Positions 48,334 to 58,373 of a stretch of DNA of 64,000 nt are shown one piece after another. Location of the stretch: the NCBI RefSeq assembly GCF_009296185.1, contig NZ_WBJR01000006.1, positions 1 to 64,000 of the forward strand, written 5' to 3'. The DNA comes from Hydrogenovibrio sp. JE_KL2. GTDB lineage: Bacteria; Pseudomonadota; Gammaproteobacteria; Thiomicrospirales; Thiomicrospiraceae. The notes under the pieces were generated by a model that saw nothing but the letters and a program-made list of their open reading frames with translations, was not told the origin of the DNA and searched no databases. Numbering within the stretch: the first letter of the stretch is position 1; every line of letters starts with the position of its first letter. The position numbers were made by a program, and so were the translations under genes.

Positions 48334-49185
48334 ATGGAAAAAAACTCATATGTGTTAACGATTTCATGTCCAGATAGGGTTGGTATTGTTTCCAAAGTTT
48401 CAACCTTTTTGGCGGAAAGAAATTGCATGATTGCAGAAGCCAATCATCATGCAGATACGCATACCGGTATGTTTTTTATGCGCAATGAAATTGTTGATAT
48501 CGAAATTTCAGATGAAGCTTTTCGCGAAGATTTTTCAAAAATTGCTGATGAGTTTGAAATGACTTGGCAGCTTAATTCAACCTGCGAGAAGAAGAAGGTT
48601 ATCTTGATGGTTAGCAAACAAGACCATTGTTTGTCTGATCTGCTTTACCGCTGGAGTAGTGGTGAATTAGAGTGTGATATTCCATGTGTAATATCTAACC
48701 ATTTGGACATGAAAAGCTTGGTTGAGTGGCATGGCATTCCGTTTATTCATATTCCAGTCACACCAGACAATAAACCTCAGGCGTTTGCAGAGGTGGTCAA
48801 ATGGGTTGAACATTATGAGGCGGACACCATCGTGCTTGCCCGCTACATGCAAATCATTCCACCGGAGCTGTGTCAAAAGTATCCAGGGAAAATCATCAAT
48901 ATTCATCACAGTTTCTTACCCTCATTTATCGGTGCTAAACCATACCACCAAGCCTATGAAAGAGGGGTGAAGTTAATTGGTGCAACTTGTCACTATGTAA
49001 CGCAAGACTTGGATGCAGGTCCAATCATCGAGCAGGATGTCACGCGGGTCACACACAGTGAGTCGGCTGAAGAAATGGTGGTGCTTGGCAAGGATGTTGA
49101 AAAAAATGTATTGGCACGCGGTCTGAAGTATCACTTGCATGATCGTGTGTTGGTTTATGGCAACAAAACTGTTGTGTTCGCGTAG
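48334..49185 (+). CDS. purU: Formyltetrahydrofolate deformylase
   Basis: PurU hydrolyses 10-formyl-THF to formate and THF, releasing C1 units for formate dehydrogenase. The 283-residue protein has an N-terminal ACT domain (YVLTISCPDRVGIVSKVSTF) and a formyl-transferase fold with NIHHSFLPSFIGAKPY and GATCHYVTQDLDAGPII. It is the first gene of the mgd-gma-mgs unit, and the gap to mgdA is nine bases. Confidence 0.93.
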   Translation: MEKNSYVLTISCPDRVGIVSKVSTFLAERNCMIAEANHHADTHTGMFFMRNEIVDIEISDEAFREDFSKIADEFEMTWQLNSTCEKKKVILMVSKQDHCLSDLLYRWSSGELECDIPCVISNHLDMKSLVEWHGIPFIHIPVTPDNKPQAFAEVVKWVEHYEADTIVLARYMQIIPPELCQKYPGKIINIHHSFLPSFIGAKPYHQAYERGVKLIGATCHYVTQDLDAGPIIEQDVTRVTHSESAEEMVVLGKDVEKNVLARGLKYHLHDRVLVYGNKTVVFA

Positions 49186-49194
49186 GAGACTCGC

Positions 49195-50436
49195 ATGCCG
49201 CTTAGATTACTTAAATATGCCTGGAAAAAGCCGGAAGACGAACCAAGATTTTTTCCTAGTGAAAAACCTTTAAAAGAGGCTTATGACGTCGTCATTATTG
49301 GCGGCGGCGGGCATGGGATGGCTTGTGCCTATTATTTGGCGAAGGAGCATGGCATCACCAATGTTGCTGTGCTTGAGCAGGGCTATATTGGCGGAGGCAA
49401 TACCGGAAGAAACACCACCATCGTTCGTTCAAACTATTTGACGGCAGAGGGGGTGAAGTTCTACGACGAGAGTTTGAGCCTGTTTGAAGACTTGAGTGAT
49501 GACTTCGATTTGAACATTTTTTATTCCACTCGTGGCCATTTCACTCTAGCGCATACCGACAGCGCGATGCGCACTATGAGATGGCGCGCAGAAGTGAATA
49601 AACATTACGGTATTGACAGTGAAGTGGTGGATGTCGAAACCATTCAAAAAGAAGTGCCTTATATGGATATGACATGCAATGGTCAGCATCCAGTCATGGG
49701 CGCTTTATATCACGCACCCGGGTCGGTGGCGAGGCACGATGCTGTAGCTTGGGGTTATGCGCGAGGCGCGCAAATGCGCGGGGTGGAAATTCACCAAAAA
49801 ACAAAAGTAATGGACATCAAGACCAAAGGTGGAAAAGTGGTGGGGGTAGAAACCGACCGGGGATTCGTGGAAGCGAAAAAGGTGATTTCTGCGGTGGCCG
49901 GTTCCACCCCCCGAATCACCGAGATGCTAGACATCAAGACACCAATAGAAATTTTCCCTTTGCAAGCTTGCGTGACGGAACCAGTGAAGCCTTTTATGGA
50001 CACGATAGTTGTATCGGGCAGCTTGCATGTGTATGTGAGTCAGTCTTCCCGTGGTGAATTGGTCATGGGGGCGTCTGTTGATCCGGCAGAACTTCATTCA
50101 ACGCGTTCTACGTTGGATTTTGTGGAAGGGCTGACCGATCAGATGATGGATCTCTTTCCTTTCACCAGTCGTATGAAAATCATGCGGCAATGGGCGGGAA
50201 TGGCTGACATCACGCCGGATTTTGCGCCGATTATGGGAAAAACAGATATTGAAGGATTTTATCTTGATGCTGGTTGGGGTACTTGGGGGTTCAAGGCAAC
50301 TCCTGTGAGTGGAAAGACCATGGCATATACCGTGGCAAACGACAGGCCGCATGAGTTGATAAAGCCGTTTGCATTATCCCGTTATGAAGATTTCAAACTG
50401 GTCGGCGAAAAAGGCGCGGCCTCGGTTGGGCATTAG
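49195..50436 (+). CDS. mgdA: N-methylglutamate dehydrogenase subunit A (SoxB-like)
   Basis: MgdABCD oxidises N-methylglutamate to glutamate and a C1 unit held as methylene-THF. This 413-residue flavin subunit resembles sarcosine oxidase beta: GGGGHGMACAYYL is the FAD loop, and NTGRNTTIVRSNYL is the segment near the covalent flavin. GDRPHEL-type end sequence also fits. The order A-B-C-D matches soxBDAG. Confidence 0.93.
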   Translation: MPLRLLKYAWKKPEDEPRFFPSEKPLKEAYDVVIIGGGGHGMACAYYLAKEHGITNVAVLEQGYIGGGNTGRNTTIVRSNYLTAEGVKFYDESLSLFEDLSDDFDLNIFYSTRGHFTLAHTDSAMRTMRWRAEVNKHYGIDSEVVDVETIQKEVPYMDMTCNGQHPVMGALYHAPGSVARHDAVAWGYARGAQMRGVEIHQKTKVMDIKTKGGKVVGVETDRGFVEAKKVISAVAGSTPRITEMLDIKTPIEIFPLQACVTEPVKPFMDTIVVSGSLHVYVSQSSRGELVMGASVDPAELHSTRSTLDFVEGLTDQMMDLFPFTSRMKIMRQWAGMADITPDFAPIMGKTDIEGFYLDAGWGTWGFKATPVSGKTMAYTVANDRPHELIKPFALSRYEDFKLVGEKGAASVGH

Positions 50437-50444
50437 GAGTCAAT

Positions 50445-50714
50445 ATGAAATTTGTAACTTGTCCAAGTTTGGGAAAAAGGGCCTTGAGCGAGTTCACCTA
50501 TGGTGGTCGATACGAGCAAGAGCCTGCACAAGAAACCGTATCTGAAAAGGAATGGGCTGATTACGTCTTCTATCACAATGGTGCGCCAAAAGTACAAATA
50601 GAGTGGTGGTATCACCGTCCGACAGGTATTTGGTTCTTATTTGAAAGAGATACTTTGACAGATCGAATCAACAAAGTTGATTTTGCGAGAAAAGGAATGA
50701 CACATGAAGCTTAG
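50445..50714 (+). CDS. mgdB: N-methylglutamate dehydrogenase subunit B (SoxD-like)
   Basis: The 89-residue protein resembles sarcosine oxidase delta: SEFTYGGRY, YVFYHNGAPKVQIEWWYHRP and GIWFLFERDT are conserved. Delta subunits usually hold zinc through a CxxC near the N-terminus. Here the segment is VTCPSLGKRAL, so the second cysteine is missing. It overlaps mgdC by 11 bases. Confidence 0.9.
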   Translation: MKFVTCPSLGKRALSEFTYGGRYEQEPAQETVSEKEWADYVFYHNGAPKVQIEWWYHRPTGIWFLFERDTLTDRINKVDFARKGMTHEA

Positions 50715-53586
50715 ACTTGGCCCGCAACCATTGGAATGGATTGATCGTAATGTTTCGGTGACTTTCGATTTTGAAGGTAAGCGCGTTACAGGATTTGAAG
50801 GAGATGTCGTTACCAGTGCCCTTTGGGCAGAGGGTTGGAAGGTATTGGGGCGTAGCTTCAAATATCATCGACGACGTGGTCTGATGTCTTTTGCCAATCA
50901 TGACATCAATGCATTGTTTCAAACAGCTGAAATGCCAAACGTCAGAGGTGATGTCACGCCTGCTAAGAATGGATTGTCTTTGACGGCAGTCAATACCTTT
51001 GGTTCGCTGGAAAATGACAAGGGCGCCTTGGTGGAGTGGATTGCAAAATTTTTACCTGTTGGCTTCTACTACAGAGCCTTCTATTCGCCGAAATTTTTGT
51101 TCCCGAAGTGGGAGCGACTAATTCGTGAGATGGCCGGATTGGGGAAAATTAACACCAATTGGAGCGAAGAGCGTCAACCTAAACGCTATCGTCATTGCGA
51201 TGTTGCGATTATCGGTGCGGGAGCATCAGGTATGGCAGCGGCAATCCAGGCTGCAAAACAGGGGGTTGATGTTTGTTTGATAGATGAGAACCCTTTTATC
51301 GGAGGTTCGTTGGACTATCAATTCGCTAATCAGCGTAGCCAGTCACTCAATCGTCAATATCTTAAAGAAACAGTTGCTTCATTGCCAAACATTCAGGTGA
51401 TTACTTCGGCTTATGTTGCCGGGTACTACGGAGATCACTGGTTAGCAGTCAATACTGATCAGGGGTTGATTAAGTTATCCGCTCAATCGGTGGTGGTTGC
51501 AACAGGTGTGTTTGAACAACCTGCAGTATTTAGAAACAACGACTTGCCCGGTGTGATGAACGCTTCCGCAGCACAAAGGTTGATGGCGAGATATGCCGTA
51601 GCTCCCTGTAACGCAGGGGTTGTTTTGACGGCCAACCACGAAGGTTATCGTGCGGCTTTGGATATGCATGAGAACGGCTTGATTGTCAAAGCCATCTTGG
51701 ACACAGGAAAAACCGAAGGTGTTTGGGTAGACGAGGCTAAGAAAGCAGGGATTGTTGTTTATGAACAGGTTACGCCGATAGAAGCGCTAGGTAGCCGAGA
51801 AGTAGAAGGCTTTATCTTCGGTTTGAATGGCATGGAACATCGTTTGGATTGCGATGGCATTTTGATGAGTGTCGGATGGGCCCCAGCGGGGGCTCCCTTG
51901 TACCAAGCCGGTGCAAAATTCGGTTATGAACCGGAAGTCCAGCAACTGATTCCCGTTTCTCTTCCCGATGGCGTTTTCGCCTGTGGGCGAGTTAACGGGG
52001 TCTATGTGATGGAAGATCGAATTAAAGATGGTGAGCAAGCAGGGTTGGCCGCTGCCTTGCATGTCAAAGGTGATGCGATTCCTGAGTGGAAAGACTTCAG
52101 AGATGGTGTCGCACATTCTCATCCGTATCCGATTTGGCAACATCCAAAAGGTAAAGAGTTCGTTGACTTCGATGAGGATATTCAAGTCAAAGACCTAAAA
52201 GGCGCGATTGCCCAAGGCTTTGACAATATTGAGCTTATGAAGCGCTTCTCGACAATCGGGATGGGGCCGAGTCAAGGTAAGCACAGCAATATGAATGGTA
52301 TTCGTATGCTAGCGAAATTGACGGGTAAGACCATTGATGAAACAGGATCGACGACAGCCAGACCCATGTTCCATCCAACCCCTGTTTCACATCTGGCCGG
52401 AATGCGTTTTCGTCCTGAGCGTGTGACGCCGATGCAGTTGTTTCATGAAGAAGCTAAGGCGTGCTTTATGGAAGCGGGTAATTGGTTGAGACCAGAATAT
52501 TATCCGACAGAAGCAACACGAGAGGATTCAATAAAAGCCGAAGTTTCTGCCGTCAGAAATGCAGTCGGATTGGTTGATGTCTCAACACTTGGAAAGTTGG
52601 AAATTTTTGGCCGCGATGCCGCGGAATTGATGGATCGCCTTTACACCATGCGTATGTCGAATATGGCAATTGGTGCTAGCCGTTACGCACTGATGGTTGA
52701 TGATGCGGGTGTGTTGATTGATGACGGGGTTGCCGTGCGTTTTTCAGATGAACATTTTTATGTCACGACAACGACATCAACATCCGATTCCGCTTACCGC
52801 ATGATCCAGAAAAAAGTCATTGAATGGAATCTTATGGTGACGGTGCTGAACCGTACTGGACAAATTGGGGCAATGAATGTCGCGGGACCAAACAGCCGAA
52901 AGGTCTTGTCAAAACTGACGGCATTTGGCTTGTCGAATGACAACTTCCCTTATTTAGCTTCGCGTCAGGCGAAGTTGGCGGGGGTTGATGTCACGATGAT
53001 CCGAGTTGGTTTTGTTGGTGAGTTGGGGTACGAAATTCATGTTGATGCCAGTAACGCATTGATGGTTTGGGATGCGATTATGAATGCCGGCAAGGAGTTT
53101 GGTATCAAGCCGTTCGGTGTTGAAGCACAGCGACTTCTTCGTTTGGAGAAAGGGCACATTATTGTTGGACAAGATACTGATGGTTTAACCAATCCTTTTG
53201 AAGCCAACATGTCTTGGGCGGTGCATTTCAAAAAACCTTACTTCTTAGGAAAACCTAGCTTGATGAAGTTGAAACAGATGCAGACGAGAACATTGGTTGG
53301 GTTTGAACTTCTGTCGGATGCCGAAAAAGATCAGCCGTTGGAATCAAACCTTTTGATTGAAGGTAAGGAAATGGTCGGTAGGGTTACCAGTATCGGCCAG
53401 AGTGACACCTTGAAAAAAGTGATTGGCCTAGCGATGGTGTCGACTGAATACTCGGCAGAAGGTCAAGAGTTGAATATCAAACTGAGTGATGGGCGTTTGG
53501 TTAAGGCAAAAGTAGTGAAAACACCATTCTATGATCCTGAAGGGTGGTTACAGAAATCGAATGAAGGTTCAGGAGAAGCGGCATGA
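50704..53586 (+). CDS. mgdC: N-methylglutamate dehydrogenase subunit C (SoxA-like)
   Basis: The 960-residue large subunit has an N-terminal 2Fe-2S-type fold without visible cluster cysteines (FEGDVVTSALWAEGWKVLGR, about 20-55), a dinucleotide-binding region (GAGASGMAAAIQA, about 172-184), and a C-terminal GcvT-like domain (about 570-950) with RVGFVGELGYEIHVD and RLLRLEKGHIIVGQDTDG, which would transfer the C1 unit to THF. Its start overlaps mgdB and its stop overlaps mgdD by four bases. Confidence 0.93.
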   Translation: MKLRLGPQPLEWIDRNVSVTFDFEGKRVTGFEGDVVTSALWAEGWKVLGRSFKYHRRRGLMSFANHDINALFQTAEMPNVRGDVTPAKNGLSLTAVNTFGSLENDKGALVEWIAKFLPVGFYYRAFYSPKFLFPKWERLIREMAGLGKINTNWSEERQPKRYRHCDVAIIGAGASGMAAAIQAAKQGVDVCLIDENPFIGGSLDYQFANQRSQSLNRQYLKETVASLPNIQVITSAYVAGYYGDHWLAVNTDQGLIKLSAQSVVVATGVFEQPAVFRNNDLPGVMNASAAQRLMARYAVAPCNAGVVLTANHEGYRAALDMHENGLIVKAILDTGKTEGVWVDEAKKAGIVVYEQVTPIEALGSREVEGFIFGLNGMEHRLDCDGILMSVGWAPAGAPLYQAGAKFGYEPEVQQLIPVSLPDGVFACGRVNGVYVMEDRIKDGEQAGLAAALHVKGDAIPEWKDFRDGVAHSHPYPIWQHPKGKEFVDFDEDIQVKDLKGAIAQGFDNIELMKRFSTIGMGPSQGKHSNMNGIRMLAKLTGKTIDETGSTTARPMFHPTPVSHLAGMRFRPERVTPMQLFHEEAKACFMEAGNWLRPEYYPTEATREDSIKAEVSAVRNAVGLVDVSTLGKLEIFGRDAAELMDRLYTMRMSNMAIGASRYALMVDDAGVLIDDGVAVRFSDEHFYVTTTTSTSDSAYRMIQKKVIEWNLMVTVLNRTGQIGAMNVAGPNSRKVLSKLTAFGLSNDNFPYLASRQAKLAGVDVTMIRVGFVGELGYEIHVDASNALMVWDAIMNAGKEFGIKPFGVEAQRLLRLEKGHIIVGQDTDGLTNPFEANMSWAVHFKKPYFLGKPSLMKLKQMQTRTLVGFELLSDAEKDQPLESNLLIEGKEMVGRVTSIGQSDTLKKVIGLAMVSTEYSAEGQELNIKLSDGRLVKAKVVKTPFYDPEGWLQKSNEGSGEAA

Positions 53587-54071
53587 GTATTCAAATCGTT
53601 CCAAAAGCATTTCCTGTATTGATGCACTTGCGTGGCGAAGGTTTAGATGAAGTTTTGGCCTCGCTAGGGACATCGAATTTAGATATTTTTCAGTACCGGT
53701 TTGTGGCGAATGGTCAGTTCGTTGCCAAGCTGGGAAATGAGGAGATATTCGTCTGTGTTGAGCAGCCGTTAGATATCTCCGAAGAAAAGAAACAATATGC
53801 ATTCCAAAGAGGGGATGCAATTTTTGAACTGTCGGGTGACTGGAAGGGATTGATGGCGGAAGTTTGTATTTACGACTTTCGTCAGACCCAACCTGGCGAT
53901 TTTTTGATGGTATTGATTGCAGGTGTTTCTGCCTGGTTGTTGATTCCTGAAGAAGGTGCTCCGCTGGTTCTAGGATGTGACCCTACCTATGGTCATTATT
54001 TTTACGAGACGCTGGTAAGACAGCTCGAAGTGTCCCCTTTTTTAAAAATGGAGTGTCAAGATGACGATTGA
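53583..54071 (+). CDS. mgdD: N-methylglutamate dehydrogenase subunit D (SoxG-like)
   Basis: The 162-residue protein is a sarcosine-oxidase-gamma-like subunit. Family members are poorly conserved, and the call rests mainly on size, position after mgdC and segments such as [19 protein letters not shown]-like [14 protein letters not shown]. It overlaps gmaS by 11 bases. Confidence 0.8.
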   Translation: MSIQIVPKAFPVLMHLRGEGLDEVLASLGTSNLDIFQYRFVANGQFVAKLGNEEIFVCVEQPLDISEEKKQYAFQRGDAIFELSGDWKGLMAEVCIYDFRQTQPGDFLMVLIAGVSAWLLIPEEGAPLVLGCDPTYGHYFYETLVRQLEVSPFLKMECQDDD

Positions 54072-55395
54072 AGAAGCGAAAAAATTTCTTGAAGACAACC
54101 AGATTAAATTCATTCTGGCGCAATTTGTCGATATTCACGGAGTAGCGAAAACCAAGTCTGTTCCAGCAAGTTGTTTGGAGTCGATTGTAACCGACGGTGC
54201 TGGGTTTGCGGGTTTTGCAATTTGGGGGATGGGGATGGAACCTCATAGTGCGGACTATATGGCCAAAGCAGATTTGACGACACTCAGCGTGATTCCTTGG
54301 CAACCGGGTTATGCGCGTGTTGCCTGTACCGGTTATGTTAATGACGAACCTTATGAATACGACACGCGTTATATCATGGAAAAGCAAATTGAGCGTCTGT
54401 CGGAAAAAGGTTGGACGTTGAATACGGGCATCGAGCCGGAATTCAGTTTGCTCAAGCGTGATGAGAAAGGTCATCTGATGCCGTTTGATGAAACGGATGC
54501 CCTGGATAAACCTTGTTACGACTACAAAGGTCTATCACGCTCTCGTGCATTCTTGGAGAAGTTTGTAGATTCGTTGCAACAGGTTGGTTTTGATGTTTAT
54601 CAAATTGACCATGAAGACGCCAACGGACAGTTCGAAATCAATTACACCTATTCTGACGCTAAAACATCAGCGGATCGCATTACCTTTGTCCGTATGGCAG
54701 GAAGCGAGATTGCCAATGAAATGGGCATGATTTGTTCCTTTATGCCAAAACCGAATGCCAATCGTACAGGGAATGGTTTCCACTTCCATCTATCCATTAC
54801 CGATGCAGATGGCAAAAACCTATTCATGGATAAGACGGACACCAACAACCTTGGATTGTCTGAGCTGGCTTACCACTTCTTAGGTGGATTGATGCACCAT
54901 GCAAAAGCCTTGTGTGCTTTTGCTGCGCCAACGGTGAATTCTTACAAACGTTTGGTGGTAGGGCGTTCGCTTTCAGGTGCCACTTGGGCTCCGGCGTTCA
55001 TCAGTTACGGTGATAACAACCGCTCAGCGATGGTGCGCATTCCTTACGGCCGTTTGGAGTTCCGTTTACCGGATACCGGATGTAATCCTTACCTAGTGAC
55101 TGCCGCGATTATTGCCGCAGGTCTTGATGGTGTCGCGAAAAAATTGCATCCAGGCGAGCCACGTAATATCAACCATTACGGCTATTCGCTAGAGGAAATC
55201 AAGGAAATGGGCATTGATACCCTGCCGCAGTCCTTGTCTGAAGCCATTGATGAGTTGGAAGCTGATTCATTGTTTGAAGAGCAGTTTGGAACTAACTTTA
55301 TCAAAGAGTTTATTGACGTCAAACGTATGGAGTGGGTTGAGTATCAACGCCATGTGTCTGATTGGGAATTAAACCGTTATGCAGAGTATTTTTAA
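54061..55395 (+). CDS. gmaS: Gamma-glutamylmethylamide synthetase
   Basis: This 444-residue glutamine-synthetase-like ligase joins methylamine to glutamate with ATP, the first step of the methylamine pathway. [20 protein letters not shown] at the N-terminus and [17 protein letters not shown] with [19 protein letters not shown] (substrate and ATP site) place it in the GS type III-like/GlnA4 group. The context between mgd and mgs genes distinguishes it from true glutamine synthetase. Confidence 0.93.
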   Translation: MTIEEAKKFLEDNQIKFILAQFVDIHGVAKTKSVPASCLESIVTDGAGFAGFAIWGMGMEPHSADYMAKADLTTLSVIPWQPGYARVACTGYVNDEPYEYDTRYIMEKQIERLSEKGWTLNTGIEPEFSLLKRDEKGHLMPFDETDALDKPCYDYKGLSRSRAFLEKFVDSLQQVGFDVYQIDHEDANGQFEINYTYSDAKTSADRITFVRMAGSEIANEMGMICSFMPKPNANRTGNGFHFHLSITDADGKNLFMDKTDTNNLGLSELAYHFLGGLMHHAKALCAFAAPTVNSYKRLVVGRSLSGATWAPAFISYGDNNRSAMVRIPYGRLEFRLPDTGCNPYLVTAAIIAAGLDGVAKKLHPGEPRNINHYGYSLEEIKEMGIDTLPQSLSEAIDELEADSLFEEQFGTNFIKEFIDVKRMEWVEYQRHVSDWELNRYAEYF

Positions 55396-55407
55396 AGGAG
55401 AAAACTC

Positions 55408-56307
55408 ATGTGTGGAATTGTAGGGTTGTATTTGAAAAATAGCGCACTTGAGGGGCAGCTCGGCCAACTATTTGAGCCAATGCTGATTGCCATGACGGGG
55501 CGCGGGCCAGATAGTGCGGGATTTGCTATTTATGGTGATGAGGTTGGTGATGACATGATCAAGCTAACGCTTCAACATGAAGATGAACACTATCCTTGGC
55601 ACCTGTTGGCGGAAAAGTTGGAAGAAGATTATGACACGCCGGTGTCCGTTATGCACAACGCCAATGCTGCGGTCTTGAAAATGGAGGCGGAAGAAACGCC
55701 TGTTCGTGGAACGATTGGTGAGTTTGACCCAAGTATTCGCATTATGAGCGTTGGGCATTCAATTGAAATCTTAAAAGAAGTCGGTTTGCCGGAAAACATT
55801 GCGGAGCGATTCAGCTTGTCTGGTATGAAAGGTAGCCACATTATCGGCCATACCCGTATGGCAACCGAAAGTGGTGTGACGATGGAAGGGTCTCACCCAT
55901 TCTCAACCGGTATGGATTTATGCCTGGTGCACAACGGTTCGCTTTCCAATCATAACCGCTTGCGTGAAGAACTTGAGCGTAAAGGCATTCAGTTTGAAAC
56001 CGAAAATGATTCTGAAGTGGCTGCGGGCTACTTAACTTGGCGTTTACGTGAAGGTGCTAGCGTACAGGAAGCACTGGAAGGCGCAATTGAGGATTTGGAT
56101 GGTTTCTTCACCTTTACTGTTGGGACGAAAGATGGCTTTGCGGTAGTGCGCGACCCTATCGCTTGTAAGCCTGCCGTCATGGCGGAAACAGAGGACTATG
56201 TCGCCATGGCCTCCGAATACCATGCGTTGTCTACTTTACCTGGAATTGAAAATGCCAAGCTTTGGGAGCCAGATCCGGGGAAAGTGTACTTCTGGGGTAA
56301 AGGGTAA
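55408..56307 (+). CDS. mgsA: N-methylglutamate synthase subunit A (class II glutamine amidotransferase)
   Basis: MgsABC forms N-methylglutamate from gamma-glutamylmethylamide or methylamine and glutamate. This 299-residue Ntn amidotransferase begins MCGIVGLYL with the Cys2 nucleophile. GHTRMATESGVTMEGSHPF and LVHNGSLSNHNRLREEL are the glutamine-site motifs. It follows gmaS after 12 bases. Confidence 0.93.
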   Translation: MCGIVGLYLKNSALEGQLGQLFEPMLIAMTGRGPDSAGFAIYGDEVGDDMIKLTLQHEDEHYPWHLLAEKLEEDYDTPVSVMHNANAAVLKMEAEETPVRGTIGEFDPSIRIMSVGHSIEILKEVGLPENIAERFSLSGMKGSHIIGHTRMATESGVTMEGSHPFSTGMDLCLVHNGSLSNHNRLREELERKGIQFETENDSEVAAGYLTWRLREGASVQEALEGAIEDLDGFFTFTVGTKDGFAVVRDPIACKPAVMAETEDYVAMASEYHALSTLPGIENAKLWEPDPGKVYFWGKG

Positions 56308-56339
56308 TAGATACAGAATAGCATTAGAAGGGATTAGCC

Positions 56340-57017
56340 ATGGAATTTGATTTGAAGAAACAAACGGTTCGAGAAGTGAACCAAGCACTACATGATTTGC
56401 CAAAAGACCAATCGGCAGAAGTGGTGGTAGGCGGCATCAGTGGGGATCATAACCTTGCTGTGGGAATGGATCATCCAGTGAAAATAACACTGAATGGTCA
56501 TGCGGGTTATTACTGCGCAGGTATGAATAAATCCGCGGAAATCATTATCAACGGTAATGCCGGACAAGGTGTTGCGGAAAACATGATGTCCGGTAAGGTT
56601 CACGTTAAGGGGAATGCCAGTCAATCCGCAGCGGCTACTGCTCATGGCGGTTTGCTGGTGGTGGATGGCGATGCCGCCGCACGTTGCGGGATTTCAATGA
56701 AAGGTGTGAACATCGTTGTCAAGGGTTCCGTCGGTCATATGAGTGCTTTCATGGGGCAATCAGGGTGTCTGGTTGTCTGTGGCGATGCGGGAGAAGCTCT
56801 GGGAGATTCTCTTTATGAAGCGCACCTTTACATAAAAGGAAAAGTGGCTTCATTGGGAGCGGACTGTGTTGAAAAAGAAATGCGTGCGGAGCACCTTGAA
56901 GAGCTGTCTGCGCTATTGAAAGAAGCCGGCTGTGATGATGATCCGAAGAGCTTTAAGCGCTATGGATCTGCTCGCCAACTCTACACCTTTAAAGTCGATA
57001 ACGCTTCGGCGTACTAA
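56340..57017 (+). CDS. mgsB: N-methylglutamate synthase subunit B (GltB GXGXG domain)
   Basis: The 225-residue protein is a beta-helix of the glutamate synthase C-terminal type, with regular glycine-rich repeats such as NGNAGQGVAENMMSGKVHVK and GQSGCLVVCGDAGEALGDSL. It probably positions the amidotransferase and FMN subunits. It is 31 bases before the mgsC start. Confidence 0.92.
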   Translation: MEFDLKKQTVREVNQALHDLPKDQSAEVVVGGISGDHNLAVGMDHPVKITLNGHAGYYCAGMNKSAEIIINGNAGQGVAENMMSGKVHVKGNASQSAAATAHGGLLVVDGDAAARCGISMKGVNIVVKGSVGHMSAFMGQSGCLVVCGDAGEALGDSLYEAHLYIKGKVASLGADCVEKEMRAEHLEELSALLKEAGCDDDPKSFKRYGSARQLYTFKVDNASAY

Positions 57018-57047
57018 GACTTGTTGATTAAATTTAAGGAGTCAGAT

Positions 57048-58367
57048 ATGACAATGAAAGAACCAGGATTAATCGAGTCGGCAACGTTTTCCAGAGATGT
57101 GATTCATGAAATTCAACGTGCGGCAGAAACCGGTATTTATGATATTCGTGGTTTTGGAGCCAAGCGTAAGGTACCTCACTTTGACGATTTGCTGTTTTTA
57201 GGTGCAAGTATGTCACGTTATCCTTTGGAAGGGTATCGCGAGAAATGCGGTACGGATGTCGTGTTGGGAACCCGTTTTGCGAAGAACCCAATCAAATTGG
57301 ACATTCCTGTTACCATTGCCGGAATGAGTTTTGGGGCGTTGTCCGCCAATGCCAAAGAAGCTTTGGGTCGTGGTGCTAATATGGTCGGAACCAGTACAAC
57401 CACCGGTGATGGCGGTATGACGCCGGAAGAGCGCAGAACGTCTAAAACATTGGTTTACCAATACTTACCATCGCGCTACGGTATGAATCCAGATGATTTG
57501 CGAAAAGCAGATGCTATTGAAATGGTGCTTGGGCAAGGCGCTAAGCCGGGTGGCGGCGGAATGCTGCTTGGACAAAAAATCACTGATCGTGTTGCACAGA
57601 TGCGTAACCTGCCAAAAGGCATTGACCAACGTAGTGCATGTCGTCACCCTGACTGGACAGGACCGGATGATTTAGCGATCAAGATTCTAGAATTGAGAGA
57701 AATCACCGACTGGAAAGTGCCTATTTACATCAAAGTGGGTGCTACGCGTACTTATTATGATGTGAAGCTGGCGGTGAAATCCGGTGCGGATGTGATTGTT
57801 GTAGATGGTATGCAAGGTGGTACTGCAGCAACTCAGGATGTATTCATCGAGCATGTTGGGATTCCTACCATGGCGGCGATTCCTCAAGCAGTAAGAGCAC
57901 TTCAGGAAATGGGTATGCACCGTAAAGTCCAGTTGATTGTTTCTGGGGGGATTCGTAGTGGTGCTGATGTGGCAAAAGCGATGGCGCTTGGTGCGGATGC
58001 AGTGGCTATTGGGACGGCAGCTTTGGTTGCACTGGGCTGTAACCACCCTAAATGGGATGAAGAGTATCGCAAAATTGGTTCTGCCTCAGGGTTTTATGAT
58101 GATTATCATGAGGGCAAGTGTCCTGCAGGGATTTCAACGCAAAATGAAGAGTTGGCTGCTCGTCTGAATCCCGAAGAAGGCGGTAGACGTTTAGCAAACT
58201 ACCTTCGAGTGTTGACGTTGGAAGCACAAACTCTGGCAAGGGCTTGTGGCAAGTCGCATCTTCACAATCTTGAGCCGGAAGATTTGGTTGCATTGAATGT
58301 TGAAGCAGCGGCGATGGCTGGTGTTCCGTTAGCGGGTACGGATTGGATTCCTGGTAAAGGATATTGA
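57048..58367 (+). CDS. mgsC: N-methylglutamate synthase subunit C (FMN domain)
   Basis: This is the glutamate-synthase-like FMN subunit. The ATG at 57048 with AAGGAG upstream gives 439 residues; a more upstream frame start lacks support. IAGMSFGALSANAKEALGRG, GDGGMTPEER, KPGGGGMLLGQK and VSGGIRSGADVAKAMALGAD are FMN-domain motifs. It is the catalytic core of the synthase. Confidence 0.93.
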   Translation: MTMKEPGLIESATFSRDVIHEIQRAAETGIYDIRGFGAKRKVPHFDDLLFLGASMSRYPLEGYREKCGTDVVLGTRFAKNPIKLDIPVTIAGMSFGALSANAKEALGRGANMVGTSTTTGDGGMTPEERRTSKTLVYQYLPSRYGMNPDDLRKADAIEMVLGQGAKPGGGGMLLGQKITDRVAQMRNLPKGIDQRSACRHPDWTGPDDLAIKILELREITDWKVPIYIKVGATRTYYDVKLAVKSGADVIVVDGMQGGTAATQDVFIEHVGIPTMAAIPQAVRALQEMGMHRKVQLIVSGGIRSGADVAKAMALGADAVAIGTAALVALGCNHPKWDEEYRKIGSASGFYDDYHEGKCPAGISTQNEELAARLNPEEGGRRLANYLRVLTLEAQTLARACGKSHLHNLEPEDLVALNVEAAAMAGVPLAGTDWIPGKGY

Positions 58368-58373
58368 TTTACC

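Noticed and set aside
51787-52185. 132-codon minus-strand frame within mgdC
   Set aside because: It is antisense to a conserved dehydrogenase subunit and resembles no family.
53983-54474. 163-codon minus-strand frame over the mgdD-gmaS junction
   Set aside because: It lies antisense to well-recognised gmaS and mgdD, and its product has no recognisable pattern.
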